Shown piece after piece: positions 43,656 through 53,195 of a stretch of 64,000 nt of DNA; position 1 is the first letter of the stretch; every line of letters begins with the position of its first letter. The DNA lies in the NCBI RefSeq assembly GCF_011752995.1, contig NZ_VWWL01000009.1, positions 1 to 64,000 on the forward strand, in the 5' to 3' direction. Source of the stretch: Burkholderia sp. Ax-1724 (GTDB taxonomy: Bacteria > Pseudomonadota > Gammaproteobacteria > Burkholderiales > Burkholderiaceae). Position numbers and translations under genes: made by a program. A model generated the notes under the pieces. That model saw only the letters and a program-made list of their open reading frames with translations. It ran no database searches and was not told the origin of the DNA.

Positions 43656-44564
43656 ATGCCAGGCACTCCGGAACTGTTCGCGCTGCGTAGCGACGCATGG
43701 CAGCTGCGCATCGCGCCCTCGCTCGGCGGCGCGATCGTCGATGCGCGCTGGCATGGCCGCGATGTGCTGCGCCCGATGCCGGACGCCGAGCTTTCGGCAC
43801 GCAACGTGCGCAAGAGCGCGTGCTATCCGCTCGTGCCGTTTTCGAATCGCATCGCGTTCGGCGCGTTTCGTTTCGGCGATACGCAGTACACCTTGACGAA
43901 TAACCTGGCCGGAATCCAGCACGCGATTCATGGCGTCGGTTTTCAGCAGCCCTGGCAAGTGACGGAGAGCGAGGCGAGCGCGCTCGACATGCGGCTCGTG
44001 CACACGCCCGACGAACACTGGCCGTTCGCATTCGACGCGCGGCAGCGCATCGAGATCGACGGCGACGTGCTGCGGCTGAGCCTGCGCATCGTCAATACCG
44101 GCGCCGAGGCCGCGCCGTGCGGCGCGGGCTGGCATCCGTTCTTTCCGCTCGATACGGAGGCGGGGCCGACCACGCTCGCGACCGGATGGGCCGCGATGCT
44201 GGTGACCGACGCCGACGATCTGCCGTGCGCGAGCGTGTCGCCGTCCGCGTTCGGCGCGCTCGACGACACCGTCGTCGACAACTGCTTTACCGGCTGGAGC
44301 GGTGCCGCGACGATCGACACGCCGCATCACCGGATCGCGATTGCAGCGGGCGACACGCTGCGCTGTGCCGTGCTGTTTCGCCCGGCCGGGCAGCCGTTTT
44401 TCGCCTTCGAGCCGGTGAGCCACGCGAACAACGCGCTGAACGGCAACGCGCCGCCGATGCATGTGCTCGCGCCCGGCGACGCGCTCGAGGCGCACATGTC
44501 GATCGCATTGCAGGCACTTCCGGCCACATTCGCCGCCCCATTCGGCAACAGGAGACAAGCATGA
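43656..44564 (+). CDS. Aldose 1-epimerase family, probable sulfoquinovose mutarotase
   Basis: 302 residues, galactose mutarotase fold. The catalytic acid/base histidines H92 (QHAIHGVGF) and H160 (GAGWHPFF) and glutamate E251 (FAFEPVSHANNA) are present. It interconverts alpha and beta anomers, supplying the beta-sulfoquinovose that the dehydrogenase uses. It is packed between the aldolase and the SDR gene; its stop overlaps the SDR start (ATGA). Confidence 0.88.
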   Translation: MPGTPELFALRSDAWQLRIAPSLGGAIVDARWHGRDVLRPMPDAELSARNVRKSACYPLVPFSNRIAFGAFRFGDTQYTLTNNLAGIQHAIHGVGFQQPWQVTESEASALDMRLVHTPDEHWPFAFDARQRIEIDGDVLRLSLRIVNTGAEAAPCGAGWHPFFPLDTEAGPTTLATGWAAMLVTDADDLPCASVSPSAFGALDDTVVDNCFTGWSGAATIDTPHHRIAIAAGDTLRCAVLFRPAGQPFFAFEPVSHANNALNGNAPPMHVLAPGDALEAHMSIALQALPATFAAPFGNRRQA

Positions 44565-45367
44565 ATTCAAACCGTCCGCTGTATCCGGCGCTCGCCGGAC
44601 AGGTGACGTTCATATCGGGCGGCGCGTCGGGCATCGGCGCGGCCCTCGTCGAAGCGTTCTGGGAGCAGGGCGCGCAGGTGGCCTTCTGCGATCTCGACGA
44701 AGAAGCCGGCCATGCGCTCTGCGAGCGGCTCGGCAACGCGGCGCCGAGCGCGGCGGTCGAGCGCCTGCGACCGTGGTTCGCGCGCTGCGACGTGCGCGAC
44801 ATCGACGCCTATCGCGCGGTGCTCGACGTGGCGGCGCGCCAGCTCGGGACGATCCGCACGCTGGTCAACAACGCGGGCCGCGATACGCGCCATGCGCTCG
44901 ACGATCTCTCGGTCGAGATGTGGCACGAGATGCTGGCCGTCAATCTGACGCACCACGTGTTCGCGACGCAGCGCGTGGCGCCCGGCATGCGCGAGGCGGG
45001 CGGCGGCTCGATCATCAATCTCGGCTCGATCTCCTGGCTGCGCGGGCGTCCCAACCTGATCGGCTACACGGCTTCGAAGGCGGCGATTTCGGGGATCACG
45101 CGCACGCTCGCACGCGAGCTCGGCGAGCACGGCATCCGCGTCAACGCGGTGCTGCCGGGCGCCGTCGTCACGCCACGGCAGACGGCGCTGTGGCGCGATC
45201 CCGCCGCCGATCAGCAGTTTCTCGATTTGCAGTGTCTGAAATATCGCGTCGTGCCCGAGCATGTCGCGGACGCTGCGTTGTTTCTCGCAAGCCCGCAGGC
45301 GATGGCGATCACGGGACAGAACCTGGTCGTCGACGCGGGACTCGCTCAGGTGTCGGTAGTCGGATAG
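44561..45367 (+). CDS. Short-chain dehydrogenase, probable sulfoquinovose 1-dehydrogenase
   Basis: 268 residues, classical SDR. The NAD-binding motif GGASGIG (20-26), the NNAG (103-106), the catalytic S156 and the Y169/K173 pair (YTASK) are all present. It oxidises sulfoquinovose to sulfogluconolactone in sulfo-ED, feeding the SMP-30 lactonase. Other sugar SDRs (galactose, xylose or L-arabinose dehydrogenase) have the same layout, so the call relies on position. It is the last gene of the 36427-45367 unit. Confidence 0.85.
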   Translation: MNSNRPLYPALAGQVTFISGGASGIGAALVEAFWEQGAQVAFCDLDEEAGHALCERLGNAAPSAAVERLRPWFARCDVRDIDAYRAVLDVAARQLGTIRTLVNNAGRDTRHALDDLSVEMWHEMLAVNLTHHVFATQRVAPGMREAGGGSIINLGSISWLRGRPNLIGYTASKAAISGITRTLARELGEHGIRVNAVLPGAVVTPRQTALWRDPAADQQFLDLQCLKYRVVPEHVADAALFLASPQAMAITGQNLVVDAGLAQVSVVG

Positions 45368-45444
45368 GAGGGTAGCGGCGGTTCCCGTGCGTTCAATAGG
45401 TAAGCAGACCCGAAGTAAAAAATAAACATCTCTGGAGATCTCTG

Positions 45445-46557
45445 ATGCTTTACACGAAAAAGCGCCTGAAAAAGGGCGCGCGGGTACGCTCGTGCCTGCG
45501 AAATGGATTAATGTTCTCAGCGCTGGCTGCGGCGGGGCATTCCACCGCGTGGGCGCAATCGACGCTGACGCTGTATGGGATCGTCGATTCGGCCTTGCAG
45601 TACGGCAAATTCAACGACAACGTGAGCCCGACGGCGATGGCCGCGAGCGGCAACCTGCAGGCCTCGCGCTTCGGCTTTCGCGGCAGCGAAGACTTGGGCG
45701 GCGGCTACCGGGCGAACTTCCAGCTCGAAACCGGCTTCAGCACGTATACGGGTGTGGCCGGCGGCTCGACGCTGTTCAATCGCGGCGCGTCGGTCGGGTT
45801 GTCGAGCACGCAGTACGGCAGCGTCGACGCGGGCTACATGTATCTGCCGATTTACTGGGTGTTTCTGGCTTCGGACGTCTCGACCTACGGTCTTTCGAAC
45901 CCGGCCGCGATCATGTCGCTGGAACACTCGTCGACGCTCGGCAAGTCGGGCACGGGCGGCTTCTATCCGAACGCCGTGCGTTACCGCACGCCGAACTACT
46001 ACGGCCTGTCGAGCGAAATCGGTTATTCGTTCGGCTCGCAGAACGCTTCGGGTCAAACGGCCGACGGCCGCAACGTCGGCATGAACGTGATGTACCAGCG
46101 CTTCGGCATGATGCTCGGCTACGCGGTCAATCGCTACCAGTACTACGCGAACACGACCACGCTGACGCCGTCGTCGCAACTGACGCAGGTCGTTGCCGCA
46201 ACGTATGGCTATGGCGGCAACTTCATCGGCACCAACTACGTCTATTCGAAGCGCACCGATTCGACCAACTGGTTTGCGTCCGCGTTTCTCGTCAACGCGA
46301 AGATTCCGGCGGGCCACGGCGACATCGAACTCGGTGTCTCGCGGCGCATCCAGAGCGCGAATGCGCGCGCGATGGCCTATGACGTGGGCTATGTGTACTT
46401 CCTGTCGAAGCGCACGCAACTGTATGGCTATGCTTCGATGATCTCGAACAACAGCCATTCGAATCAGGGGTTCGGACTGCTGAACCCGAATTATGCGACG
46501 GTGACGCCGGGCTTCGATCCGTGGGTGGTGACGGCCGGCTTGCGCACGTCTTTCTGA
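45445..46557 (+). CDS. Gram-negative porin (OmpC-like), likely for sulfoquinovose glycosides
   Basis: 370 residues: an unusually basic N-terminus before the hydrophobic signal core, cleavage near HSTAWAQS, a strongly conserved GSEDLGGGYRANFQLETGF block and a C-terminal LRTSF. Its barrel lacks the usual RHxF end but keeps the terminal Phe. It lies 77 bases after the SDR gene and 79 bases ahead of a Gfo/Idh/MocA oxidoreductase, so it probably serves the same catabolic unit. Confidence 0.9.
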   Translation: MLYTKKRLKKGARVRSCLRNGLMFSALAAAGHSTAWAQSTLTLYGIVDSALQYGKFNDNVSPTAMAASGNLQASRFGFRGSEDLGGGYRANFQLETGFSTYTGVAGGSTLFNRGASVGLSSTQYGSVDAGYMYLPIYWVFLASDVSTYGLSNPAAIMSLEHSSTLGKSGTGGFYPNAVRYRTPNYYGLSSEIGYSFGSQNASGQTADGRNVGMNVMYQRFGMMLGYAVNRYQYYANTTTLTPSSQLTQVVAATYGYGGNFIGTNYVYSKRTDSTNWFASAFLVNAKIPAGHGDIELGVSRRIQSANARAMAYDVGYVYFLSKRTQLYGYASMISNNSHSNQGFGLLNPNYATVTPGFDPWVVTAGLRTSF

Positions 46558-46636
46558 GTTTCGCATGCGCTGAGCGAAGTCGCGACGACACGCGCAACGC
46601 GCATCGAATCGTTTTTTATCAAGCAAGGAGAAAGGT

Positions 46637-47746
46637 ATGAATGCACCGCTTAGATACGGCGTGATCGGCGCCGGGATGATGGGACAGGAACACCTGCGCA
46701 ATATCGCGCTGCTGCCGAACGCGGTCGTCACGGCACTGGCCGATCCGCATGCGGAATCGATTGCCGGCGCGAAGCAGGCGGCCGGGCGCGACGACGTGAA
46801 GGTGTTCGCGGACTATCGCGATCTGCTCGCGAGCGACGCTTGCGACGTGCTCGTCGTGGCGACGCCGAACGATACGCATCGGGCCGTGCTCGACGATATT
46901 TTCGCCGCACCGAAGGCTTTCCCGACGCTGGTCGAAAAGCCGCTGTGCACCTCGATGGAAGATTGCCGGCATCTGGCCGCCGCCGCGAAGGCGCATCGCG
47001 CGCCGCTGTGGGTCGGCATGGAGTACCGCTACATGCCGCCGATGACGGCGATGATCGACGAGATTCGCGCGGGCACGATCGGCGATTTGCGGATGTTCTC
47101 GATTCGCGAGCATCGTCATCCGTTCCTGATCAAGGTCGGCGACTGGAACCGCTTTTCCGAGCGCACGGGCGGCACGCTGGTCGAGAAGTGCTGCCACTTC
47201 TTCGACCTGATGCGTCTCGTCGTCGGCGACGAAGCCGTGCGCGTGTTCGCCTCGGGCGGCGCCGACGTCAACCATCGCGACGAGCGGTATGACGGCAAGA
47301 CGCCCGATATCATCGACCACGCCTATGTGATCGTCGAATTTGCAAGCGGCCGGCGCGCGAGCCTCGACCTCTGCATGTTCGCGGACGGCGAGTATTGGCA
47401 GGAAGTCTTTGCGGCGGTCGGCGACCAGGGTAAGGTGGAGTGCCTCGTGCCGGGCGCAAGCAAGCACTGGCCCGGCCGCGGCGAGCAGCAGGCCGAACTG
47501 GTGGTGAGCCCGCGCGATCCGAAGGGGCCGGTGCGGCGCACGGTCGAGGTCGACGAGAAGCTGCTCAGCATCGGCGCGCACCATGGCTCGACGTATTTCG
47601 AGCATCTCGGGTTCCAGCGTGCGGTGCTCGAAGGCAAGCCGGTCGAAGTCTCGTTGCAGGACGGTTTGAAGGCCGTGATGATCGGTTTGGCGGCCGAGCA
47701 GTCCATCAAGGAAAATCGCGTGATCGAGATTCCGAAGCTGGATTGA
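46637..47746 (+). CDS. Gfo/Idh/MocA-family oxidoreductase, candidate NAD-dependent sulfoquinovosidase
   Basis: 369 residues. The N-terminal Rossmann motif is YGVIGAGMMGQEHL; the EKP motif lysine is in VEKPLCTS, and the C-terminal domain carries GDWNRFSERTGGTLVEKCCHFFDL, where the GGTLxE and H residues line the active site. It is close to the sulfoquinovose operon. Recently described NAD-dependent sulfoquinovosidases (GH188, SqgA-like) belong to this superfamily, so the gene is a candidate; a sugar or inositol dehydrogenase is the default alternative. GGAGAAAGG precedes the ATG. Confidence 0.82.
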   Translation: MNAPLRYGVIGAGMMGQEHLRNIALLPNAVVTALADPHAESIAGAKQAAGRDDVKVFADYRDLLASDACDVLVVATPNDTHRAVLDDIFAAPKAFPTLVEKPLCTSMEDCRHLAAAAKAHRAPLWVGMEYRYMPPMTAMIDEIRAGTIGDLRMFSIREHRHPFLIKVGDWNRFSERTGGTLVEKCCHFFDLMRLVVGDEAVRVFASGGADVNHRDERYDGKTPDIIDHAYVIVEFASGRRASLDLCMFADGEYWQEVFAAVGDQGKVECLVPGASKHWPGRGEQQAELVVSPRDPKGPVRRTVEVDEKLLSIGAHHGSTYFEHLGFQRAVLEGKPVEVSLQDGLKAVMIGLAAEQSIKENRVIEIPKLD

Positions 47747-47881
47747 GGCTGTGCATGGCGGCTGTGGTGAATGACGGCCATGGATCGCGGCAGTAAATCA
47801 TGGCTGTGAGTCATGGCAGTGAAGCCGCTGCCGTGAAACGAAGCCATGAAAGACCAGCTGTCATCTCGTTGACCAGGCCGC

Positions 47882-47916
47882 GCGGGCGCGGATGCTGCGC
47901 AGGCATCCGCGCCCGC
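47882..47916 (+). terminator. GC-rich hairpin between oxidoreductase genes
   Basis: 14-bp perfect stem (arms 47882-47895 and 47903-47916) with a 7-base loop, followed by GTTTAGTT. It lies between two same-strand oxidoreductase genes and probably separates them. Confidence 0.55.
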
Positions 47917-47959
47917 CGTTTAGTTACCGGGTAATCAATTCAAGTGAATGGAAATAGCG

Positions 47960-48928
47960 ATGACTCAAATTTTGCGCTGGGGCGTATTGGGCGCCGCGAA
48001 AATTGCCGATAAGCGCGTGGTGCCCGCGATCCGGAATTCGGGCAACGCCCGCGTCACCGCCGTCGCGAGCCGCGATGCCGCGCGCGCGCAAGCATTTGCG
48101 CGGCAGCATCAGATCGATCAGGTGCTCGACAGCTACGAAGCAGTGGTCGAGAGCGACGACGTCGACGCCGTTTATATTCCGCTGACGACGGCGCATCACT
48201 TCGAGTGGTGCAAGAAAGCACTGGCGGCCGGCAAGCACGTGCTCTGCGAAAAACCGATCGCGCTGCGAGCGGACGAGGTCCGCGAACTGATCGCCTTGCG
48301 CGACGCGACGGGGCTCGTGTGCGCCGAGGCATTCATGGTCGCGCATCATCCGCAATGGGCCTTCGTGCGCGACAGTCTCGCGCAGGGCCTGTTGGGAGAA
48401 CTGAAGCGCGTCGAAGGATGCTTTACCTATTTCAACGACGACCCCAACGCATTTCGCAACAACCGCGAACTCGGCGGCGGCGGCGTGCGCGACATCGGCG
48501 TTTATCCGGTGGTCACGACGCGCATCGCAACGGGGCTCGAACCGACTTCGGTGCAGGCGGATGTGGTGATCGATCCGCGTTTCGGCACCGATTGCTTTAC
48601 GAGCGGCACGCTGGAGTTTCCCGGCTTCTCGATGCAGTTCTACTGCGGAACCCAGCTAGCGCGCCGGCAGGAAATGGCGTTTCATGGCACTCATGGCTGG
48701 ATGAGTCTCGATGCGCCGTTCAATCCGGGCGTCTATGGTCCGTCCGTGGTGCGGCATCGCGACGATCGCACCGGCGAGACCCACATCACCACGTTCGACG
48801 GCGTCGATCAGTATCAGTTGATGGTGGAAGACTTCGCGCGGACGGTATTCGGCGAGCAGGAGGACGTGGCCTTTTCGCTCGAAAGCTCGCTGAACAATCA
48901 GGTGATCGTCGACCAGATCCTCGCCTAG
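47960..48928 (+). CDS. Gfo/Idh/MocA-family oxidoreductase (xylose dehydrogenase/GFOR-like)
   Basis: 322 residues. Rossmann motif RWGVLGAAKIADKRV, CEKPIAL with the conserved lysine, and the later YFNDDPNAFRNNRELGGGGVRDIGVYP typical of D-xylose dehydrogenase and dihydrodiol dehydrogenase-like members. ATG 47960 is preferred because GGAAA lies just upstream; ATG 47948 adds four residues. It has no signal peptide, so it acts in the cytoplasm on a sugar or sugar derivative. The order with two other members of the superfamily is unusual. Confidence 0.82.
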   Translation: MTQILRWGVLGAAKIADKRVVPAIRNSGNARVTAVASRDAARAQAFARQHQIDQVLDSYEAVVESDDVDAVYIPLTTAHHFEWCKKALAAGKHVLCEKPIALRADEVRELIALRDATGLVCAEAFMVAHHPQWAFVRDSLAQGLLGELKRVEGCFTYFNDDPNAFRNNRELGGGGVRDIGVYPVVTTRIATGLEPTSVQADVVIDPRFGTDCFTSGTLEFPGFSMQFYCGTQLARRQEMAFHGTHGWMSLDAPFNPGVYGPSVVRHRDDRTGETHITTFDGVDQYQLMVEDFARTVFGEQEDVAFSLESSLNNQVIVDQILA

Positions 48929-49057
48929 CGATGCGGGCTGCACACCCGGCGTGGCGCGCGAGCGCCCATGCCTTGCATGACAGGCTTGCGCCACTCGCAC
49001 CATTCGCGGCAGCGGCTTGCGCTGCGCCGTCCATCCGCTGACAGGAGAAAGCGCCTC

Positions 49058-50095
49058 ATGACTGCACCGTTGCAAATCGGCCTGATCGGCTACGGCTTCT
49101 CCGGCCAGTTCTTTCACGCGCCCGTGATCGCGCATAGCGGTGCGGCGCGACTGGCCGCGATCGCGACGAGCCAGCGCGAACGTGCCCAGGCCGACTACCC
49201 CGAGGCGGCGATCGTCGACGGCCTCGACGCGCTGCTCGCGCTCGATGCTGTCGAATGCGTCGTGATCGCGACGCCCAACGACACGCACTTCGACCTCGCG
49301 CGCCGCACGCTCGAGTACGGCAAGCATGTACTCGTCGACAAGCCGGTCACGCTGAGCGCCGCGGAGTCGCGCACGCTCGCGGTCATCGCGAAGCAGCGCG
49401 GCCTCGTGTTCGCGCCGTTCCACAACCGCCGCTGGGACGGCGACTTCCTCACCGTGCGCGAACTGGTCGCGAGCGGCGAGCTGGGCCGCATCACGCGCTA
49501 CGAGTCGCATTTCGACCGCCTCGGCCTGGGCGCGCGCCAGGCTGCCGCGCGCAGCGGCGGCCTGCTCTATGGCCTCGGTCCGCATCTGATCGATCAGGCG
49601 CTCGCGCTGTTCGGCGCGCCCGAGTCGGTCGCCGCGTTCGTCCAGACGCGTCGCGAGCAGGCGGGTGCGCCCGATTTTGCTCACCTCGTGTTGCACTACC
49701 CGAGCCACGACGCCGTGCTGCACGCCAGCGCGCTCGCCACGTATGCGCCGCGGTTCGCGATTCATGGCACGCGCGGCAGCTATCTGAAGCACGGGTTCGA
49801 TGCGCAGGAAGCGCAACTCAAGGCCGGCTTGTACCCGGGCCAGCCCGGTTTCGGCGAAGGTAACGGAGTTGGCCAGTTGCATGTGTTGCGCGACGACGGC
49901 CAGCCGGCCGACCGCGAAGTGCCCAATGCCGCCGGCAATTATGCGGATCTGTATCGCGCGCTTGCGGCGGCAGTTCGCGAAGGCAAGCCGTTCCCGGTGA
50001 GCCCGCAGGACGTTATCGACGTCATGACGCTGATCGACCTCGCGATGCAAAGCGCGAGGGAAGGCCGCACGCTGCCATTCGTGCGGCAGGCCTGA
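49058..50095 (+). CDS. Gfo/Idh/MocA-family oxidoreductase (YdgJ-like)
   Basis: 345 residues. Rossmann motif GLIGYGFSGQFFHAP, the lysine in VDKPVTL and the block FAPFHNRRWDGDFLT are typical of the YdgJ/scyllo-inositol dehydrogenase-type branch. The ATG follows AGGAGA. It ends the run of three superfamily members after the sulfoquinovose operon. The role could be oxidation or epimerisation of a sugar, cyclitol or sugar acid; the substrate is unknown. Confidence 0.82.
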   Translation: MTAPLQIGLIGYGFSGQFFHAPVIAHSGAARLAAIATSQRERAQADYPEAAIVDGLDALLALDAVECVVIATPNDTHFDLARRTLEYGKHVLVDKPVTLSAAESRTLAVIAKQRGLVFAPFHNRRWDGDFLTVRELVASGELGRITRYESHFDRLGLGARQAAARSGGLLYGLGPHLIDQALALFGAPESVAAFVQTRREQAGAPDFAHLVLHYPSHDAVLHASALATYAPRFAIHGTRGSYLKHGFDAQEAQLKAGLYPGQPGFGEGNGVGQLHVLRDDGQPADREVPNAAGNYADLYRALAAAVREGKPFPVSPQDVIDVMTLIDLAMQSAREGRTLPFVRQA

Positions 50096-50617
50096 GGCGG
50101 CTCTTTCGCGGGCGCTTTCTTGCATCTACGTTGCGCCCGCGTTGCGGCTGCATTGGCGGTTGCCGCCGCGAGCTTGCGGGCTTGCTATCTTGCAGACGGC
50201 AGCCGCTCGCGTCTCCGACGGAGATAGCGGCGGCGTATCGCATAACGTCATTGCATTATCGTCAATACAGATTTTCTGTCTTTGATAACCGGTCTTTTAT
50301 CGAATTCAAATTGAGTTCGACAGTACTGTCTCTCTCCCGCTGAGCAAGCTTCTCGCGAGTTCGTCGCGCATCGATGCAGGCACTCGGCATTCACGCGCAT
50401 ATCCGCATATTTGCACGAACGGTTCCGTTGGAATGCGCGGTTTGCGCACGGCCGTCCCCCTACAATTAGCGCACCCATAGCGCTGAACCGCCCGCCGGAT
50501 CGGCAAAGCCACAAGGCATTTCCCGTTGGGTACGAGGCCGCTGTGCGCCGCTTTTTTCACCGCACGCACGGGCCGCTATTCGCATGAGTCCGCACTCGCG
50601 GACTCGCCGCCGCATTG
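50096..50617. other. 522-base intergenic region
   Basis: No gene can be supported. The central part (about 50240-50330) is AT-rich and could carry a promoter; the rest has repeated GC-rich words with no obvious hairpin or known regulatory site. Short minus-strand open frames lack coding character. Confidence 0.4.
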
Positions 50618-51046
50618 ATGGAGATATTCGCTTTGACACCTGCGCCCATTGTCCGCCTGCTCGAAAATCGATGGTTTGGTTTGCTGGCACGTATCGCTCT
50701 GACCTTTCCGTACTGGACAAGCGGTATTGCGAAACTACTCAATCTGAAGGGCGCATTGGCCGAGGCTCACGCCCTGGGTCTGCATCCTGCCGTACCGATC
50801 ATCGCGGTGACGATCTTTATCGAACTCGGCGCTTCGCTGGCCGTCATCAGCAGCCGCCTGACCTGGCTCGCCGCCGGCGCGCTGGGCGTATTCACCGCCA
50901 GTGCCGCCGCAATCGCTTATCCGTTCTGGGCCGACCCCGATACCATCGTGCGCTTCACCGACCGTAACGCCTTCTTCGAGCATATCGGCCTGATTGGCGG
51001 CTGCGTGCTCGCATCGATATTGGCCGATCGGGAGCATCGGCAGTAA
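50618..51046 (+). CDS. DoxX-family membrane protein
   Basis: 142 residues with four hydrophobic segments and the N-terminal block LARIALTFPYWTSGIAKL, characteristic of DoxX/DoxD-like proteins, which are integral membrane proteins linked to oxidative stress. An in-frame TTG at 50633 with GGAGA at a better distance is an alternative start. It lies ahead of a catalase gene, which may be functionally related. Confidence 0.8.
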   Translation: MEIFALTPAPIVRLLENRWFGLLARIALTFPYWTSGIAKLLNLKGALAEAHALGLHPAVPIIAVTIFIELGASLAVISSRLTWLAAGALGVFTASAAAIAYPFWADPDTIVRFTDRNAFFEHIGLIGGCVLASILADREHRQ

Positions 51047-51284
51047 AGGGCGTCGGCTCGGGCGAGCGCATCGGGGCGGTTTTTTCGCGGAGATGTCCAC
51101 GGATAGGCCGCCAGCGCAGGCGATGCGCCCGCACCTTCGCACGATGCGCTCCTTCGGTTGAGCCTGCCTTGCCTGTATAGATTCCCAACGCAGTAGATCC
51201 GATGCAGCGAATGATGATCGCGGCGTATCGCCGCTCGTCGTTTCGCTGCAGCTTCCCATTGATAGGGTTTCAAGGAAAACAACC

Positions 51285-52748
51285 ATGGTCCAAAAATCGA
51301 CGGAACCGAACATGACCCATGCGGCCGGTGCTCCCGTCAGCGACAACGTCAACATTCAGACGGCCGGCCCGCGTGGCCCCGCGCTGCTGCAGGACGTCTG
51401 GCTGATCGAGAAGCTTGCGCATTTCGATCGCGAGGTGATCCCGGAGCGCCGCATGCATGCGAAGGGCGCGGGCGCTTACGGCACGTTCACGGTGACGCAC
51501 GACGTCACGCGCTACACGAAGGCGAAGATGTTTGCGGAAGTCGGCAAACAGACGCCGCTGTTCGCGCGCTTCTCGACGGTGGCCGGCGAACGCGGCGCGG
51601 CGGATGCCGAGCGCGACATTCGCGGCTTCGCGCTGAAGTTCTATACCGACGAAGGCAACTGGGACATGGTCGGCAATAACACGCCGGTGTTCTTTTTCCG
51701 CGACCCGCTGCGGTTCCCCGATCTGAACCACGCGATCAAGCGCGATCCGCGTACCGGCATGCGCAGCGCCGAGAGCAACTGGGATTTCTGGTCGCTGCTG
51801 CCCGAAGCACTGCACCAGGTCACGATCGTGATGAGCGAGCGCGGTATTCCGCGTACGTTCCGCCATATGCACGGTTTCGGCAGCCACACTTATAGCTTCA
51901 TCAATGCCGAGAACGAACGCACGTGGGTCAAGTTCCATTTCCGCACGGAGCAGGGCGTCGAGAACCTGAGCGATTCGGAAGCGGAAGCACTGATTGCCAA
52001 GGACCGCGAGACGCATCAGCGCGATCTGTTCGACAGCATCGAGCGCGGCGATTTTCCGCGCTGGACCTTGCTCATTCAGGTCATGACGGATGCGCAGGCC
52101 AAGGCATTCCAGTTCAATCCGTTCGATCTGACGAAGGTGTGGCCGAAGGGCGACTATCCGCTGATCGAAGTCGGCTATTTCGAACTGAACCGCAATCCGG
52201 AGAACTTCTTCGCCGAAACCGAGCAGGTCGCGTTTTCGCCGTCGAACATCGTGCCCGGTATCGGCTACTCGCCGGACAAGATGCTGCAGGCGCGCCTCTT
52301 CTCGTATCCGGATGCGCAACGCTACCGGCTCGGCGTGAACTTCAACCATATCCCCGTCAATGCGCCGAAGTGCCCGTTCCATAGCTATCATCGCGACGGC
52401 GCGATGCGCACCGACGGCAACCTCGGCGGCACGCCGTCGTACTGGCCGAACAGCAAGGGCGTCTGGATCGATCAGCCGCAACTCAACGAGCCGCCGCTCG
52501 AACTCGACGGCGCGGCCGCTCATTGGGATCATCGCGTCGACGAAGATCACTATCAGCAGCCGGGCATTCTCTTCAGAAGCATGAATGCGGCGCAACGGCA
52601 GACGCTGTTCGATAACACGGCGCGGCAGCTTGCCGGCGTGTCGAAGGACATTCAGCAGCGTCACATCGGCAATTGCGCAAAAGCCGATCCGGACTATGGC
52701 GCGGGTATCGAAGCGGCGCTTGCACGACTCGCGAGCGAGAAGAAGTAA
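51285..52748 (+). CDS. Monofunctional heme catalase
   Basis: 487 residues, typical of small-subunit clade 3 catalases. The distal His is in [13 protein letters not shown], the conserved Asn in [13 protein letters not shown], and the proximal heme-ligand Tyr in [14 protein letters not shown]. It breaks down hydrogen peroxide in the cytoplasm. It has its own promoter region (238 bases after the DoxX gene) and is followed by a hairpin at 52914. There is no OxyR gene next to it. Confidence 0.95.
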   Translation: MVQKSTEPNMTHAAGAPVSDNVNIQTAGPRGPALLQDVWLIEKLAHFDREVIPERRMHAKGAGAYGTFTVTHDVTRYTKAKMFAEVGKQTPLFARFSTVAGERGAADAERDIRGFALKFYTDEGNWDMVGNNTPVFFFRDPLRFPDLNHAIKRDPRTGMRSAESNWDFWSLLPEALHQVTIVMSERGIPRTFRHMHGFGSHTYSFINAENERTWVKFHFRTEQGVENLSDSEAEALIAKDRETHQRDLFDSIERGDFPRWTLLIQVMTDAQAKAFQFNPFDLTKVWPKGDYPLIEVGYFELNRNPENFFAETEQVAFSPSNIVPGIGYSPDKMLQARLFSYPDAQRYRLGVNFNHIPVNAPKCPFHSYHRDGAMRTDGNLGGTPSYWPNSKGVWIDQPQLNEPPLELDGAAAHWDHRVDEDHYQQPGILFRSMNAAQRQTLFDNTARQLAGVSKDIQQRHIGNCAKADPDYGAGIEAALARLASEKK

Positions 52749-53195
52749 CGCGTTGGCGGGGCGTGCCGTCATGACCGGTTGCCGCTGTTGTGCATGCCTT
52801 GCATGTGGCGGTGCGAGCGGCGCTTTGAACGGGAAGCGACGGGAAGCGGGCAGCAAGCAGTACGTTGCCGCGTTCCCGGCCGGTCAGGCGGATTGTATGC
52901 GTCGCGCATGAAAACAGATGCGATCCTGTATGATCGCATCTGTCTAGCAGGACAAATGCTGGATGCGAGAAAGATTAGTCGTTTGTTTTCTTGCAGGTAA
53001 CCTCACATAATAAACCCGCTCCACGGCGAATTCGAAGAGAGACCGCGGCGCTGGATCATATGAATGTTGTGTATCGGACATCAAAGGCATTGTTGAGAGA
53101 AATGCGGTGCCGGAAGCATGAAGTATGGCTGCAAGGTGGTGACTGAAAACTCGTCGCGGACCGCGGTTTCTCCAGAACGCATCTGAAGGACCATT
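52749..53195. other. 447-base intergenic region
   Basis: No supported gene. It holds the hairpin at 52914-52943 and an AT-rich stretch (52970-53060) that could carry the promoter of the following LysR gene. Confidence 0.4.
52914..52943. terminator. 12-bp stem hairpin downstream of catalase
   Basis: Perfect arms ACAGATGCGATC and GATCGCATCTGT with a 6-base loop. An A-run on its left gives a T-run only on the minus strand, so it may be bidirectional but is weak for plus-strand transcripts. Confidence 0.5.

Noticed and set aside
41064..45367. Reading the operon as an arabinose or galactose degradation cluster
   Set aside because: The IlvD/EDD, HpcH/HpaI, SMP-30 and SDR families also occur there, but the GH31 gene with the KERWY set, the TauE/SafE exporter and the operon arrangement favour sulfoquinovose.
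50096..50617. Short minus-strand open frames of 70-90 residues
   Set aside because: No ribosome sites, biased Arg/Cys composition and no similarity to known small proteins; treated as noise.
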